Shown here: one piece after another, positions 12,051-24,009 of the stretch
How the letters are laid out: each line of letters opens with the position of its first letter
Numbering within the stretch: position 1 is the first letter of the stretch
Assembly (NCBI GenBank): GCA_922989275.2
Contig: OV277871.1
Span: forward strand, 25,120,693 to 25,184,692
Direction of reading: 5' to 3'
Length of the DNA: 64,000 nucleotides
Origin: Gari tellinella
Taxonomy: Eukaryota; Mollusca; Bivalvia; Cardiida; Psammobiidae
Made by a program: the position numbers and the translations under genes
The notes under the pieces: generated by a model
Told to the model about the DNA's origin: nothing
The model's input: only the letters and a program-made list of their open reading frames with translations
The model's database searches: none

Positions 12051-12448
12051 CCTAATCTACGAGTCCATAATAGAGGTACAGACGAACATTAATAAACAAC
12101 CGTAATACTGAGAAGATTTATGTGTTTTGGCATTGTTATTCATAAAGTATTTGGACAAAACATGCTTTATTTTATTATTTAAAAGATTAGAGAATTGGTG
12201 TCACTCAAACTTTCAAATTTCGAACCGGAAAATATGATTCCTAATTTACGAGTCCTTTTCTTATTTCACAATTAACTGAATACCATGCAACAAACTGCAC
12301 CACTATTATACGAAGTGTGTAAATGACACACAGAACTATGTAAGAAAAAGTATTTTTAACGTTTTCAGCTAAAATGTACTTTTGCAGAAGGTTTGAAAGC
12401 ATCAAAGAGGTGAAATTTTCTAATCTACGAGACCTAATTTACGAGTCC
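12051..12448. repeat. Four copies of CTAATYTACGAGTCC (motif B')
   Basis: Copies lie at 12052, 12241, 12420 and 12434, all in one orientation, the last two abutting. The motif is a variant of the TGTCCCGTAGATTAG motif of the next element (GGACTCGTAAATTAG in complement). It may be the edge of a related, separate element. Confidence 0.55.
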
Positions 12449-12762
12449 ATACCATGCCTTTACCCTGCCATTTTGCTGTTTTTCTACACAGTTCCATCGC
12501 TTTTTCCCCATTCCCTGCCCATACATTACAACCGGTTGTCAACATGTAGCGAAAATAGTAATTTTGACGTAACAGCTTTCGTCTGCATACCACAGACATT
12601 GGGTAAGTTTTACGGAAACGCTTTTATTCACTTATGTAAGGTATATAAATATAATATATTATGTTTTGCGAGAAATCTGCTAACCGTTAATCAAGAAATG
12701 CAGACAATGTACATACATAGTGCAAATACATACACAAGCATGTGGATTTTCTCGTTTACTGT

Positions 12763-14339
12763 GTGTCCCGTAGATTAGGTAAAATGTCCCGTAGATTAGG
12801 GTTTATACACACTGTTCATTTTCTTTTCTATGACATGATTTTTGTATGGAACAACATCTATTTATGATGTAATTTACTTTGAACATGTAATAAAGAGAAC
12901 ATATACGATTCTTGATTAATCTTTGGGTTCGCTCTAGTAGAATGTGACATCTTAGAATTATAACCTTACTTTGCTGAATTTTATATACCTGTGAGAAATA
13001 TCATTCAGTGACATCAGGCCCAGTAGATAACAAAATGTATTTATTCGTGTTTGTGAATGCATATAACGGTATTCTGCTAAATTATGCCAGACAAGGTCAC
13101 AAAATATAAATGTTCAGAATTAGTGTTGCTCTTTATTTGAGTGTCCCGTAAATTAGAATCCAATTGTTCCATGAATTAGAATTTAGAATTTTGAACAATG
13201 GTTTGCTCGACATCTTATTAAGTATAATACACGTTACACAATTCAGTTTTACATCAAAAGCATTCTACAAGCATTCAACTTTTACGGATTTTCAGATTTA
13301 GAGCAGTCGAATTATGATCAACAATAACAATATCTGTATGAACTGATGATGCATTTTTTCAATTTCAGTTTGGGTTTTGTTTTACAGCATGGCAAAATAA
13401 GAAACTGAATTTTATGAATGTGTACAGAGCATACAAAAAAAAAAGAACAGCTGAGAGATCAATGGATGAAAAAAAGAGAGAGAACAGATAATCCCTAAAG
13501 ACAAGGTGAAAGTAAAATCGAAAGAGAAACAACAGAGACGAAGATAGATGTATCTGACTTAATAGTGAGGGTGTATGATGGTGCCTGTTATGTTGGACAG
13601 CTTGACAAATACTTGAAATTAACACTGAAGATGACACCATGGCCATAGACTTAATGGCTCCAAGTGGTAAATCGGTCAAGAGATTCAAATTGACATCGAA
13701 ACCTGATCAAATTTGGATGATGAGGACAGATTTCCTTCGCAAAATAGAATCAACTGAAGCTACCGGAAATGGCGGGCCAATATTTTCAGTACCAGATGAA
13801 GTGATAAACTTCTGATATATAAAACAAATTATATATGATTTACACCCTGACAAACAAAAGTGTTGTACTATTGCTTCAACAATAACTTCTCTAGTTTTTA
13901 TGTCCATACAGTTTATCACTTTGATCACCTTACAAAAGTTTACAGACGTTTTGCACCAATTCTAATTTACGGGACAGACATAATTTGTGTCAGATGTGAA
14001 AGGGATGTGATGTATTAGATTAATATAAAAGTGAAAGTAGTGTTTTGCAAAAGTCTTTAAATAATGTGAATGAATAGTCGCATACTCTTTTATCTTGCAA
14101 TTACTAGATGTATCTGGGTATTTGAACTATTGGTCTATTGGAGTGTTGAACCAAAGTCTGCATTGTTTCAGTCATCCATACCCAATCAGTATTACATTCT
14201 AATCAAATTTTAGAACTACACTTGTGAAACTTTTTACTTATGAAAACATATAAGTTGCATTATAAGAGTATATCATTCTGAAACATGATCTGTTTAAAGA
14301 TTATATTTTACGGGACAATTCATTCTAATTTACGGGACA
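12763..14339. mobile_element. Element B: inverted, doubled TGTCCCGTARATTAG ends
   Basis: The left end has two direct copies of TGTCCCGTAGATTAGG (12763, 12785). The right end has two copies in inverted orientation (14301, 14325). Further copies lie at 13142 and 13961, and a decayed one at 13167. The ends therefore form a terminal inverted repeat of about 40 bp built from doubled motifs. A frameshifted coding remnant lies inside (13499-13815). No clear target duplication was seen. The superfamily is unassigned. Confidence 0.6.
13499..13815 (+). pseudogene. Frameshifted coding remnant inside element B
   Basis: One frame (13499-13648) reads through a Lys/Glu/Arg-rich stretch into IDVSDLIVRVYDG and YVGQ. 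A second frame (13606-13815) then gives INTEDDTMAIDLMAPSGKS, an Arg-Phe-Lys-Leu stretch, IWMMRTDFLRKIES and a terminus VPDEVINF followed by TGA. The two join naturally across a small indel near 13600. Composition and the alternating hydrophobic pattern look like real protein, perhaps a small beta-barrel reader-type fold; I do not recognise the family. It may be the element's own protein or a captured gene piece. Confidence 0.55.
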
Positions 14340-15004
14340 AGTAGAACTAATAGAACTATGCTTTGTCAATGATTCAAACACGGAAAATAGCTCTCTAACT
14401 TGATTAAGCTAATACATAATGTGAATACAAGGGCCATAGATTTGCATAAAGAGAGCTTTGATTTTAGTTATGTTAAAAGTTTAAAAGGTGAGCTTTAAAA
14501 TACACAGTTCAGTATTTACATGTCTATTAGTTATTATTATATATCCTGGGATACACAACATGCACAGCTTGGTAAGCGATTGATTCCTAGATTTTAATGT
14601 CACCATGGACATATAATGAAAAAACCATTAGCATATAACACATTTTTTTTTAATAAACAGTCTCTAACAAAGATGTGTTTGTTTAAAATACACATAAAGA
14701 AATAAAGCCATACATCTTTTCAATCTATATGAATGTTAATGAAGTATTAAACGATGTAAAAATGCTTCTAGATACAGCTTCAGTAGACTTTACACAAACC
14801 ATATGAAAAACAATAAATTGTCTATTTCAAAGTTTTAAAAAATCGTTTTTGAGAGGCCAATTGTCAACTGTACATGAGAATGAGTCTATTGTATGTAGAA
14901 TTAACTTTGAGTTTTGCATCAATATAGCTGACGACAAATTTAAGAAGAAGACCATTCGTTTGCCAAAGGGTTAAAAACAGGCGGTTAAGCTTTTTAAAAT
15001 GCAG
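14340..15004. other. Gene-free stretch, nothing recognised
   Basis: AT-rich DNA between element B and the TTAA-flanked element, with no supported feature. Confidence 0.35.
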
Positions 15005-15133
15005 TTAAGGGTGTATCAATGTCATAAGCCAATTTTTCAAAGTATCAAACTTTTTTTCTAACATTGTTTTTTTGGAAGAGCTGTTTATGATGAATGAAAA
15101 AATGAATAAACAAGACTGCGTTCAATAAACGCT

Positions 15134-15339
15134 TATGCCCCCGGTGGCATCCTTGATATTGGTGGATAGGGAAAGGTCCAAGGCAACAACTGTATAAGTA
15201 TCCAAGCATTGGAGTAAGCGGTGTTGATGCTAGACGAAACGGTAAAATCTACTTAAACTGGTTACGGACGGACGGACGGAAGGACGGACGGACAGGACGA
15301 TTACTTTATGCTCCCGCATCTGTCAATGCCGGGGGCATA
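15134..15339. mobile_element. Nested short element with TATGCCCCCGG ends
   Basis: Opens TATGCCCCCGG and closes CCGGGGGCATA, and contains a GACG-rich tract at 15268-15300. It is absent from the matching place in the 56.5-kb copy of the host element. Confidence 0.7.
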
Positions 15340-15630
15340 CACAACTATGGTGGTGTCCTTGTTTTTGAGCTACAGCGATTTGAAAAAGGTATGTAAAATT
15401 TGGATTTTTTTCTTCAAATTTTACCCATTCAGAGTACAAGCTTCAGTAAAATCTATTTCAAAACAAGACAAAAATGGTAATTTGGGTTTTCTTTATTTAT
15501 TTCATGTCTATGGTGGGATTTTCACATATATAAACCAAAGTTAGACAAAGCAGGCACCAGGTTTGAACAATATGGATCCTTGAATATAAAAAAACATGCT
15601 TTATATAGGGCATGATTTTATTAGATTTTT

Positions 15631-16882
15631 AGCTCACCTGAGCTAGCTCAGGGTGAGCTTTTGCAATACTTGAATGTCCGGCGTCCGTCGTTCGTCGTCA
15701 ACAATTTTAGTGTTTACACTCTAGAGGCCACAATATTTATCCAATCTTTCTCAAACTTGCTCAAATTGTATATTGCCATAAGAGTTCGGATGAGTTCGAT
15801 TATGGTTTAAATCGGATTAATAGGTCAAGAGTAATCTACCTTTGAATTGCTGAAAATGCAATATTTAAGGGTGTTTACACTCTAGAGGCCACAATTTTTA
15901 TCAAATCTATCTCAAACTTACTCAGATTGTATATGATTAAATGATTTCGGATGAGGTCGATTATGGTTGAAATCTGATCAATAGGTTGAGAGTTATCTAC
16001 CTTTGAATTGCTGAAAATGCCATATTTTACAGTGTTTACACTCTAGAGGCTACACTTTTTATCCAATCTATCTCAAACATGCTCATATTGTATATGACCA
16101 TAAGAGTTCAGATGAGTTCGATTTTGGTTGAAATCAGACTAATAGGTTGAGAGTTATCTACCTTTGAAATGCTGTAATTGTCATTTTTAAGGATGTTTAC
16201 TCTCCAGGGGTCACAATTCTTATCCAATCTATCTCAAACTTGCTCAGATTGTATATGACCATAAGCGTTCAATTGAGTTCGATTATTATTGAAATCGGAC
16301 CAATAGGTTGAGAGTTATCTACCTTTGAATTGCTGAAACTGTCATATTTAAGGGTGTTTACCCTCTAGAGGCCATAATTTTTTTTCGATCTTTTTCAAAC
16401 TTGCTCAGATTGTATATGACCATAAGAGTTAAAAAAAAAAAGTGTGATTATGGTTGAAATCGGACCCATAGGTCAAGAGTTGTCTGCCCTTGAATTGCTG
16501 AAAATGCCATATCGAACAGCGTTTACACTTTTGCAACTACAGTTTTGAATGGATTTTGATTTTACTTGCACACAAAGTATATACCTATAAGTTCCCAAAG
16601 GAGTGTAATTATTGTTGAAATCTAATTATTGTAGCAATAGTTATCTGCCCTTGATATACTTTGAAATGCTAGAAAAGGCTTCATTTCAGTATTGTTTAGG
16701 CTCTAGTTATCTGCCCTTGATGTACTCTACCATACTAGAATTATGAGGTTGTATTCCAAAATTGTTTACATGCTATACTACAAATTTGAATGGATTTAAA
16801 TTAAAACTGATGAAACAGTAAGATAAAGCTATCAAGCTTCAGTACAACAGGTGAGCGATATCAGGGCCTTCAGGCCCTCTTG
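15631..16882. mobile_element. Nested AGCTCACCTGAGC element carrying 162-bp tandem repeats
   Basis: Starts AGCTCACCTGAGCTAGCTCA (a small hairpin) and ends near CAGGCCCTCTTG. It interrupts the TTAA element, which is uninterrupted here in the 56.5-kb copy. A second, partial member is at 45356-45570. Confidence 0.65.
15707..16520. repeat. Five-copy 162-bp tandem repeat
   Basis: Units start at about 15707, 15869, 16030, 16190 and 16353, each with GTGTTTACACTCTAGAGGCC or a close variant. Degenerate units follow to about 16760. The period is 160-164 bp. Units differ by scattered substitutions. No coding potential. Confidence 0.9.
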
Positions 16883-17691
16883 TTTATTTTATGAAAAAAA
16901 AAAGTAAAAAAGTTTGAAAATGAAATAGTTCTAGTATTAAACTTTTTCTTATATTCTACCAGATGAAAGCCCATGCTAAGTCAGTTCAAAATATGAAAAT
17001 AAATTGAAAAGTCTGTGTTGAAAAGTTTAGTTATTAAAATAAAAAGAATTATCTCCCCTTACAAAATTGACAAATATCGATGATATCTAGAGCTTTATAA
17101 ATTTCACATTTGGTGCCTTTTTTTTCTTTAATTAGTTTTTGTATGAAGAAATACTACCATAGATAGGAAATGAATAACACAAAGCCAAATTATCATATTT
17201 GTTTTCATTTAAAATGGATTTTATTGAAGCGGGCTGTTTGAAAAGGACAAAATAAGAGGAAGTGGGTGGGGTAAATTTTACATGGCCGTACAGCCAACTG
17301 TTGTTCACCAAAATGTATACTTTTTCTATTTTTTCAATCATCTTAAATAGCTCTTCAATACAAAACCATCATAGATCTAGAGTGTTTTCATATACATGTA
17401 CTTTGAAATTTTCCCAAATTCATGACATTGATACACCCTTAAGCCGGTATTCTCGACTTTAGAGAGATTATTTAAGAACATCGTGTGGAATTGCACCCCT
17501 TCTCTCCTCCCCATCGCAGCTGGAATGCGCTGATTAAACACGGCATTATACAAGAGTGTATAATTCCATGGATTAAACAAGATCAATGTTTGTCACTGGT
17601 TTACAATTAGATGGTTCATCAAACCACGGAATTATACGTGCACCAGCTAATATAAATCATTGTTTGTGATAAAAATGAAAAGACACGTTAA

Positions 17692-17874
17692 CAGGGCTGC
17701 CATTTCTCTGGATTTTTTCCGAAATCTACGGATTTTTATCCTAGCAGGCTGTAGCTTAAAGCAGACTGAAAGCAAAGCAGAATGCGCCTTAAGGCACATT
17801 CTGCTTTACTTTCAACCTGCTTTAGGTAAACTGAAAATCTTAGGATGTTTAAATATCAACTTATGGCAGCCCTG
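17692..17874. mobile_element. MITE-1a copy
   Basis: CAGGGCTGCC...GGCAGCCCTG with flanks CGTTAA and CGTTTA (6 bp, one mismatch). The core 1 hairpin is at about 17758-17825. Confidence 0.85.
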
Positions 17875-18063
17875 CGTTTAGAAAAATCTTTATTTCCTCC
17901 AGATAAGGACAGCATATCGATTGCTTAGCGGAAAACTATCGTAACTCACTTTTTTTCAGAAAAGGGTTTTTTGTGATTTAATAAGTCAGTAGAATGAAAT
18001 ACACATTCTGTCAAAAAATTGCCCTCATAAATGCATTAGTTCTGAAATAAATGAACATTTGCA

Positions 18064-18390
18064 AAAGTATTGTAACTCATATGAATAATTTCATAATAGT
18101 AAAACTATCGTAACTTGACTTACGATAGTTTTACAAATAATTTTTTCATTAGTGGAAAACTATTGTAACTCAAGTTACAACGGTTTTCCAGTAAAGTAAG
18201 CATCAATTTAGTATGGAACATTTACTGGAAAACTATCGTATCTCAAGTTACGATAGTTTTCCAGGAAAGATAAGCATCAATGTTCTATGGAACATTTACT
18301 GGAAAACTATTGTATCTCAAGTTACAATAGTTTTGCAGTAAAATATATATGATTGGTTTATGGAAAATTATGTTGAAAACTATTGTAACT
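18064..18390. repeat. Left subterminal hairpin array of element C
   Basis: Three palindromes of GGAAAACTATYGTAWCTCAA and its complement lie at 18153-18190, 18226-18263 and 18300-18335, about 74 bp apart, with single copies at 18064, 18101 and 18374. The spacers contain a repeated GGAACATTTACT. Confidence 0.9.
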
Positions 18391-19295
18391 GGACAAACAA
18401 CAGTTCTGCACTGACTATAAGTAACAAACAAACTGATTTTTTGGTGTTTATGAGAAATGAATGACATAAAATGATCTGCAAATACATGAATTGTGCTAGT
18501 GATTCATGTTTAATCATATTTGTGATACCTTCTAACATTAATACATTTTATCCTTAATGTAGGTCACAAAGATAACACAAAAAGTATGTGCCCAGAAAGG
18601 AAAAGTCATAACTGCATAATTAAAGCAGTTTGCTATTGGATCGCAACAAAATATGTTCCACTATACACATTAAACATCATCAACTTGACAATGGTGCAAA
18701 AAATGCCTTTTTGAATTCAGTTTTATATTACATCATTTGAATCGTAGATAAAAAAAAAATATTGATCATTTTTACATAAATACAAGCAAATTTGCCAAAT
18801 CTCTGCTGTACAAGTTTGGAAATAAATTTGCCTAGAAAAGACCCAAAAGCCCTAGCTGCCTCCTCTGAGAATGGCAACATCCTTTTTTCAATGGAAAGGA
18901 AAAATGTGAGAATGTAAATATTACCCAATTACAAATAAAAATGGGAGGAAATCATATTTTCAGTTTCTATAAGCTTGCTAAGATAAAGATTTTTGTTAAG
19001 TGCTAAAACTATGAATAAAATTGTTGTCAAATGAATAGGTTGTTGAGATTTTGGGTTAATTATGATGCCATTTCTCAAAGATATGAGTGGCTTATGTACT
19101 TCATACAGGAATATATATTTAGTCTGTAAACTGCAATTTGAGGATAAAATTCAGAAACACTTAAAAACAAAACAGGTTTCTGATCACAGAGTCTAGCTAT
19201 AGCCTATTTTGACATACAAGACTCTGATCTTGCCTACCCAAAAGGTTTTGAATCAGCCTTCTATAGTACAAAAACTGTCCTCAGGCATTTAAATT

Positions 19296-19490
19296 ATTTA
19301 CTTACTGATGAAAATAGTTCCATTTTGTACAGTCATGAATATGTACCACCAAAACTATGTACTGTATCTTAGCAGATGGTAGCTTGAAGCAGGCTGAAAG
19401 AAAAGCAGAGTGTGCCTTTGTCACACTCTGCTTTATCCTGCCTTATGTGGTCACATGTCTTCAAAACTACAAACAGGTTATGAGATAAAG
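19296..19490. mobile_element. Worn MITE-1b copy
   Basis: Core 1 hairpin (GCAGGCTGAAAGAAAAGCAG and complement) with the flanking ACAGTCATGAATATGTACCA block and a GAGATAAAGGGTTT right end. Confidence 0.6.
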
Positions 19491-19829
19491 GGTTTACAAG
19501 CAAAGTTAACAAGTCAATACGCGTTTGTATGGGATAAACCTAGTTCTCATGTATCAGTGCTACATGCCGTGCAAGTAAAAGAACCTGGGATCCTGTTTTC
19601 AAACAGTAGAATTTCATCTGTATGCATATTTGCACCTCTCAACAAAACTCTAAAATAACTAGATTCTAAAATCTGCCGTGAGCATCACAACCATAATAAG
19701 TCGCTGCTGGACAGTCACCACAAGGGATGGGATGGCATCATTTAGAGCTTAGAGGGCCATATTTTCTTATGAGCTAGCCATCAACAACAATACTCCTAAC
19801 GCACTACAGCACAGTGTTACAGCCAACAC

Positions 19830-20116
19830 ACTGACCTCTCTGTGTGTACTATAAATAGCATAGCCTCAGTGAATGATATATCCAATATCAAGCTCCTGAG
19901 CTAGTGAGTAGACTCTTCAGCTCAGAGGTTATAATATTGGACTGTCACACAAGCCCCCCAGGTTTGATCCCTCATAATATCCAATATGGATTTTTCTGCT
20001 ATGCTTCGTTACGAGAGTTCCTTGTCAGATAGAGGCTTGGACCATATTGAAAATTGGTTACACGCCAAATATGTTATCCACGTAAAATAAAATTGTTATT
20101 ATTATTATTATTATTA
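19830..20116 (+). repeat. SINE-like unit with tRNA-like segment and (ATT)n tail
   Basis: A tRNA-like stretch at about 19895-19975 contains a B-box-like GGTTTGATCCC. The unit ends in a (ATT)n tract at 20098-20116. The first 180 bp are repeated directly at 20202-20395. The A box is poor. Confidence 0.5.
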
Positions 20117-20201
20117 CTTTATAAAGCTAAAAATGGCTTCTTACATGCCGAAATGGCTTAAATGTCGAAGTGACTTTGTAAAGGGGGAGGGTAGAGGGTC
20201 C

Positions 20202-20395
20202 CCATACACTGACCTCTCTGTGTGTACTATAAATAGCATAGCTGCGGCAAATGATATATCCAATATCGGGCTCATGAGATACCGAGTAGACTCTTTAGCA
20301 GAGGTTTTGGTATTGGACTGTTATGTAAGCGCTCCAGATTTGATGCCTACCCTGGGATTCTCAAAATATCCAAAATGGATTTTTCTGCTATTCTT
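20202..20395 (+). repeat. Second direct copy of the 19.83-kb SINE-like unit
   Basis: Shares ACACTGACCTCTCTGTGTGT, then the TATCCAATATC block and the tRNA-like stretch with the upstream copy. A partial core 1 hairpin follows at 20440-20510. Confidence 0.6.
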
Positions 20396-20559
20396 AGTGA
20401 GATTTTCTCAAATGAATGGCATGTGTCTTGTTTTGAAGACAGGTGACCACTTAAATTTTTTTGAAAGTAATGTAGAATTCTACTTTACTTTCAACCTGTT
20501 TTAAGCTTAGACCATCTGCTAGGATATAGGACGTGTTTCTTATGGTACATTTTTATGAC

Positions 20560-20985
20560 ATAGTGAGAAAAGCATGCCAGAATGGGACTCAAACATGGGA
20601 TCCCTTGCTTATGAGAATAGTGCTCTCTTGACTAAGCTACTGGACAGCATACACACATTTCCCACAGTTTCACCCTAAACTCAGCCCAGCTACACACACC
20701 CACTCTTTACAAGACCTCGTCTCGAACTCTTTAGGAGTGTCTAATTGTTACTTTGCACACAATGCCAGTTGCATGTTAATGTTGCTGGTTTTATACTGTG
20801 GGCGCCAAATGTAACATGGTAAGAAAAACATGCAGCCAAACCGAGACTCGCACCTGGAACCCCTTGCTAAAGGGACAATTAAGTGCTCTCCCTACTGAGC
20901 TAGCGGATGGCTTACATGAATTTACCATCATTTCCCCATGAACTCAACCCGGCTACATATTCATGACTGAAAGTGAAACTATTTT
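20560..20985 (-). repeat. Two tandem tRNA-derived SINE copies
   Basis: On the minus strand the 20831-20912 copy reads TAGCTCAGTAGGGAGAGCAC (A box) and then GGTGCGAGTCTCG (B box). The 20574-20650 copy reads TAGCTTAGTCAAGAGAGC and GTTTGAGTCCC. Shared non-tRNA sequence follows each. Mutated stems argue against functional tRNA genes. Confidence 0.7.
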
Positions 20986-21529
20986 TCTTCACTGGCAGAA
21001 AAAAATAAAGGGATACTTATAAGGTAATTCAGAACTCCTTCTCAGTGTTTAAGGTGAACTTAAAAAGATGTGATGATAAGCGATAGTATTAAGTACTATT
21101 ATGATTATCATACCAGAGTTATAACATAAGCGCTCTTTTCCCACAAGAGTTGTCGCTCAAAAGCCACGGTCACAGACATAACATGAAATTATATACAATG
21201 TACTTACAATGTTAAAAAGACAAATAAACACATTCACAATTATTTTGTCAACACTTAATTTTGAAATTAACTAAACCTAACTAAATCTGTATGTATTTGT
21301 GTCAAAATGGATTAAAACAACAACACTGGACACAGTCTGTTAATAATAATCAGAATGGTTATGTCAGGTTATATCAACAGTGAAAGTTTCCCCAATATCT
21401 ATCAATTAAATATATGAATTCTTTAATCAATACAGTTTACCCCAATTGCAAGTTACATGTATTAAATTATCTGAAACCACAAATTGTGTTTCTTTGCCAC
21501 TAATTTTTATAACCCAACAGGACTTAGTC

Positions 21530-21740
21530 TGGGCATATTGTTTACGCCTGTTTGTTTGTCTGTCTGTCCACTGTTTTCACCTTGGCCATAACTTTCGAAC
21601 TAGATGTGTGACAGTGACTTCTTATTTGGCCTTTGTACTCAGCTGCAAAAGTTCTTGATTGCCCCTGTGACATGTCAGATAAAGGTCAAGGTTATGTAGA
21701 GGTCATGGTCACATCAGGGGCCATAGTTATTCACAAACAC
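21530..21740. repeat. Interspersed repeat with TTGGCCATAACTTT block
   Basis: A CTGTTTGTTTGTCTGTCTGT start, then TTGGCCATAACTTT and GTACTCAGCTGCAAAAG, and an AGAGGTCATGGTCACATCA end. The same blocks occur in the same order at 43300-43650. Confidence 0.65.
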
Positions 21741-21885
21741 ATCTTGTTTGTGTTTCACGGTAATGGGAATATTATTTAATTAAATCTCCTTTAGAAGGTT
21801 ATTAGATGATACAGACTAAAATTCTAATTGCGGTAAGCTTTCAAAAGATCACCAATTATTGTTCGATCTACTTCGAAAATAGCAG

Positions 21886-22235
21886 ATGTGTTTTGTAGAT
21901 CTCAGTTTGTTATTATATTTACAGTTATGGATGGCATTTAATAATGTGTGTTGCTGTCATTTACTTCTAGATGATTCAGGAAAAAAGCTGATGTGTTTTG
22001 AAAATATACGGTTACGCATGGCATTTGATAATGTGTGTGCTGTCATTAATTTCTAGATGATTCAGGAAAATAGCTGATGTGTTGTGCAAATCTCGGACTG
22101 TAACTATACTTATGTTGTTACGAATGGCATTTAATAATGTGACGTGTGCTGTCAAATTAATTTATTGATGATTCAGGAAAATAGCTGATGTGTTTTGCAA
22201 ATCTCGGATTGTGATTAATATACTTACAGTTAACT
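21886..22235. repeat. Tandem repeat of about 85-115 bp, 3.5 copies
   Basis: Units share GCTGATGTGTTTTG, ATGGCATTTAATAATGTG and GATGATTCAGGAAAA. Starts are at about 21886, 21986, 22071 and 22182. Confidence 0.8.
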
Positions 22236-22394
22236 ATCGCAGAATCAAAAGTTTTGAAAACATCAACAGCTTCTATACAATACATTGTACAATAAATCAT
22301 TAATTGATCTGGGTTTTCCTAGTGAAAGAACATGAAGTACAGTCTATGTGCAGAAATGGATTGAACCCTTTATAGCGTTTGTTTGTTTTGTTTG

Positions 22395-22615
22395 TTAACG
22401 TCCGTTTCTGCTATATCTATGGGCTAATTGGACACCCCAGAGAGAGAGGATCGGATACAGAGAACCCGGGCGCAATGCCCTACTCTTATTATCGAAAGAG
22501 TTCTCTGGTTCTATTAGATGCTAAGTGTAAAGCACTCATACATCTGACCTCGGTTTATAAAGTCTCATCCGAAGGACTTGGTCCGGAGGGGGATCGAACT
22601 CACAACCACTGACGC
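22395..22615 (-). repeat. tRNA-derived SINE fragment
   Basis: The minus strand reads GTTGTGAGTTCGATCCCC (B box) at about 22589-22608, like the better preserved copy at 52025-52300. The A-box half is missing or very worn. Confidence 0.5.
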
Positions 22616-23486
22616 CCTTTATAGTGAGACTATTTCTTCTGAAGGCACATTAAGTTTCTTATCACTCTTTTACTTGTCTTTTTTTCAAGTGGTAGAACAT
22701 AGAATCTAATCATATTGCAAAAAGTTCTTTCTGCAATACAAACATGCTGTATATAACACACTGCCACCTATCTTTGAGCTTTGTGGTTACTATAGAGAGG
22801 GTTCTACAGTAACTATTAGATCTATTACCTGACTCTCTATTTAAGTGTTTATTAAGCATTTTTGACTGTTTTTTGGTAAAGAACTCACAGACTTATGCTA
22901 GGTGACTGTTGACCGGTCAACAGTTGACTGTTGCACGGCACTGTTGCCTGCGCCGCGAAAATGGTGCGCAAACATTTACTGCATCGCAACCGTCTTACAT
23001 AGATCTAGCATTTTACGGGGGTTTTCAGGCCATGAATACCATAAAAAGGCTACATATAGATAATCTAGTATTAAGAAAGACTCCGAATAAAGAATGTTAA
23101 ACCGCTTGCAGATCGAGCATCTTCCTTTTTTTTAAACAAATTATGACGCTACATTCTAAATGACGTCATGTCATCATGAGTTTATGACGTAATTGAAACT
23201 AAGTGTCAATCAATTTTAGTCAATAAGAAAATGTTTACATTTCAAATCGTATATGAAAAAAATAATATATTTTAGAGAAACCTTTTCTAAATACAGTGGT
23301 TGTGCGTTCAGTCTGTGTAGTGAATTAATATTTATATGATAAATAAATAATCTCTAGAATTTATACAGTTGTTCAACTCATGTAGATCTAGATCTAGCTT
23401 TTCATTCAGCCATGTACAATTCAGGAACTAGATCTGTCTTAAATAGAGAGTCCGGTAATAAATCACTTGTTTCATATTTACTTCGG

Positions 23487-23606
23487 GAACATTCAAATCA
23501 TTGTCCCTCGGTAGCAGGGAAGACCTTGAGAACTGTTGCCCTCGGCCGTTGGCCTCGGGCAACAGTTCTCAAGGTCTTCCCTGCTACCTCGGGTCAATGA
23601 TTTGAC
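23487..23606. repeat. Long perfect hairpin
   Basis: An arm of about 50 bp containing GTAGCAGGGAAGACCTTGAG, then AACAGTTGCCC in complement, closes on a small CGGCCGTTGGCC loop. Probably a fold-back MITE; only one copy in the window. Confidence 0.8.
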
Positions 23607-24009
23607 TGTTCAGTACCTCAGTACCTATGAAACAAGTGTATATTGTTTAGTTCAAATCTTGTTTTCTTATCCCATTTTATTCAGGATACTGATAAAGAAA
23701 TATTCTGTAAAATTGCAAACAAGCTGAAGCAAGGATCTGATCCCATATATCTTATTTGTTCTGATCTTCCCTCCAGTCTGTTTGTCTCTATCACTTTACT
23801 TTTATGAAAAATATGCCACAAATTGACATCAATTTCATATGATGCAGATGAGGTTTTCGCGGACACCATTTTGTGTCACAGCATTAAATGGGTTAAGCTG
23901 AATTACATTAGTGCCATAATGTGTTGATAGGGATTGTTTGCTGTTTGAAATGCCTTTGTAATGGAGTAAAGTTTTTGAGATACAATTATGTATCTTTTAC
24001 TTTCCTTGT

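Larger units (their letters stand above)
15009..17438. mobile_element. TTAA-flanked element, copy 1, with two nested insertions
   Basis: The left end is TTAA|GGGTGTATCAATGTCAT and the right end is ATGACATTGATACACCC|TTAA: an exact TTAA target duplication with about 17 bp of inverted repeat. TTAA duplications point to piggyBac or Kolobok type. The second copy at 56483-57483 lacks the inserts at 15134-15339 and 15631-16882, which proves those are insertions. No transposase ORF; non-autonomous. Confidence 0.85.

Noticed and set aside
12374..12778. 134-codon plus-strand ORF
   Set aside because: It spans the motif B' and B repeats, has no domain and no splice or start support; probably chance.
20133..20504. 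123-codon plus-strand ORF
   Set aside because: It runs through a SINE-like repeat copy and half of a MITE hairpin; repeat-derived.
20831..20912. Functional tRNA gene
   Set aside because: A and B boxes are present but the stems are mutated and a non-tRNA body follows, repeated in tandem; a SINE fits better.
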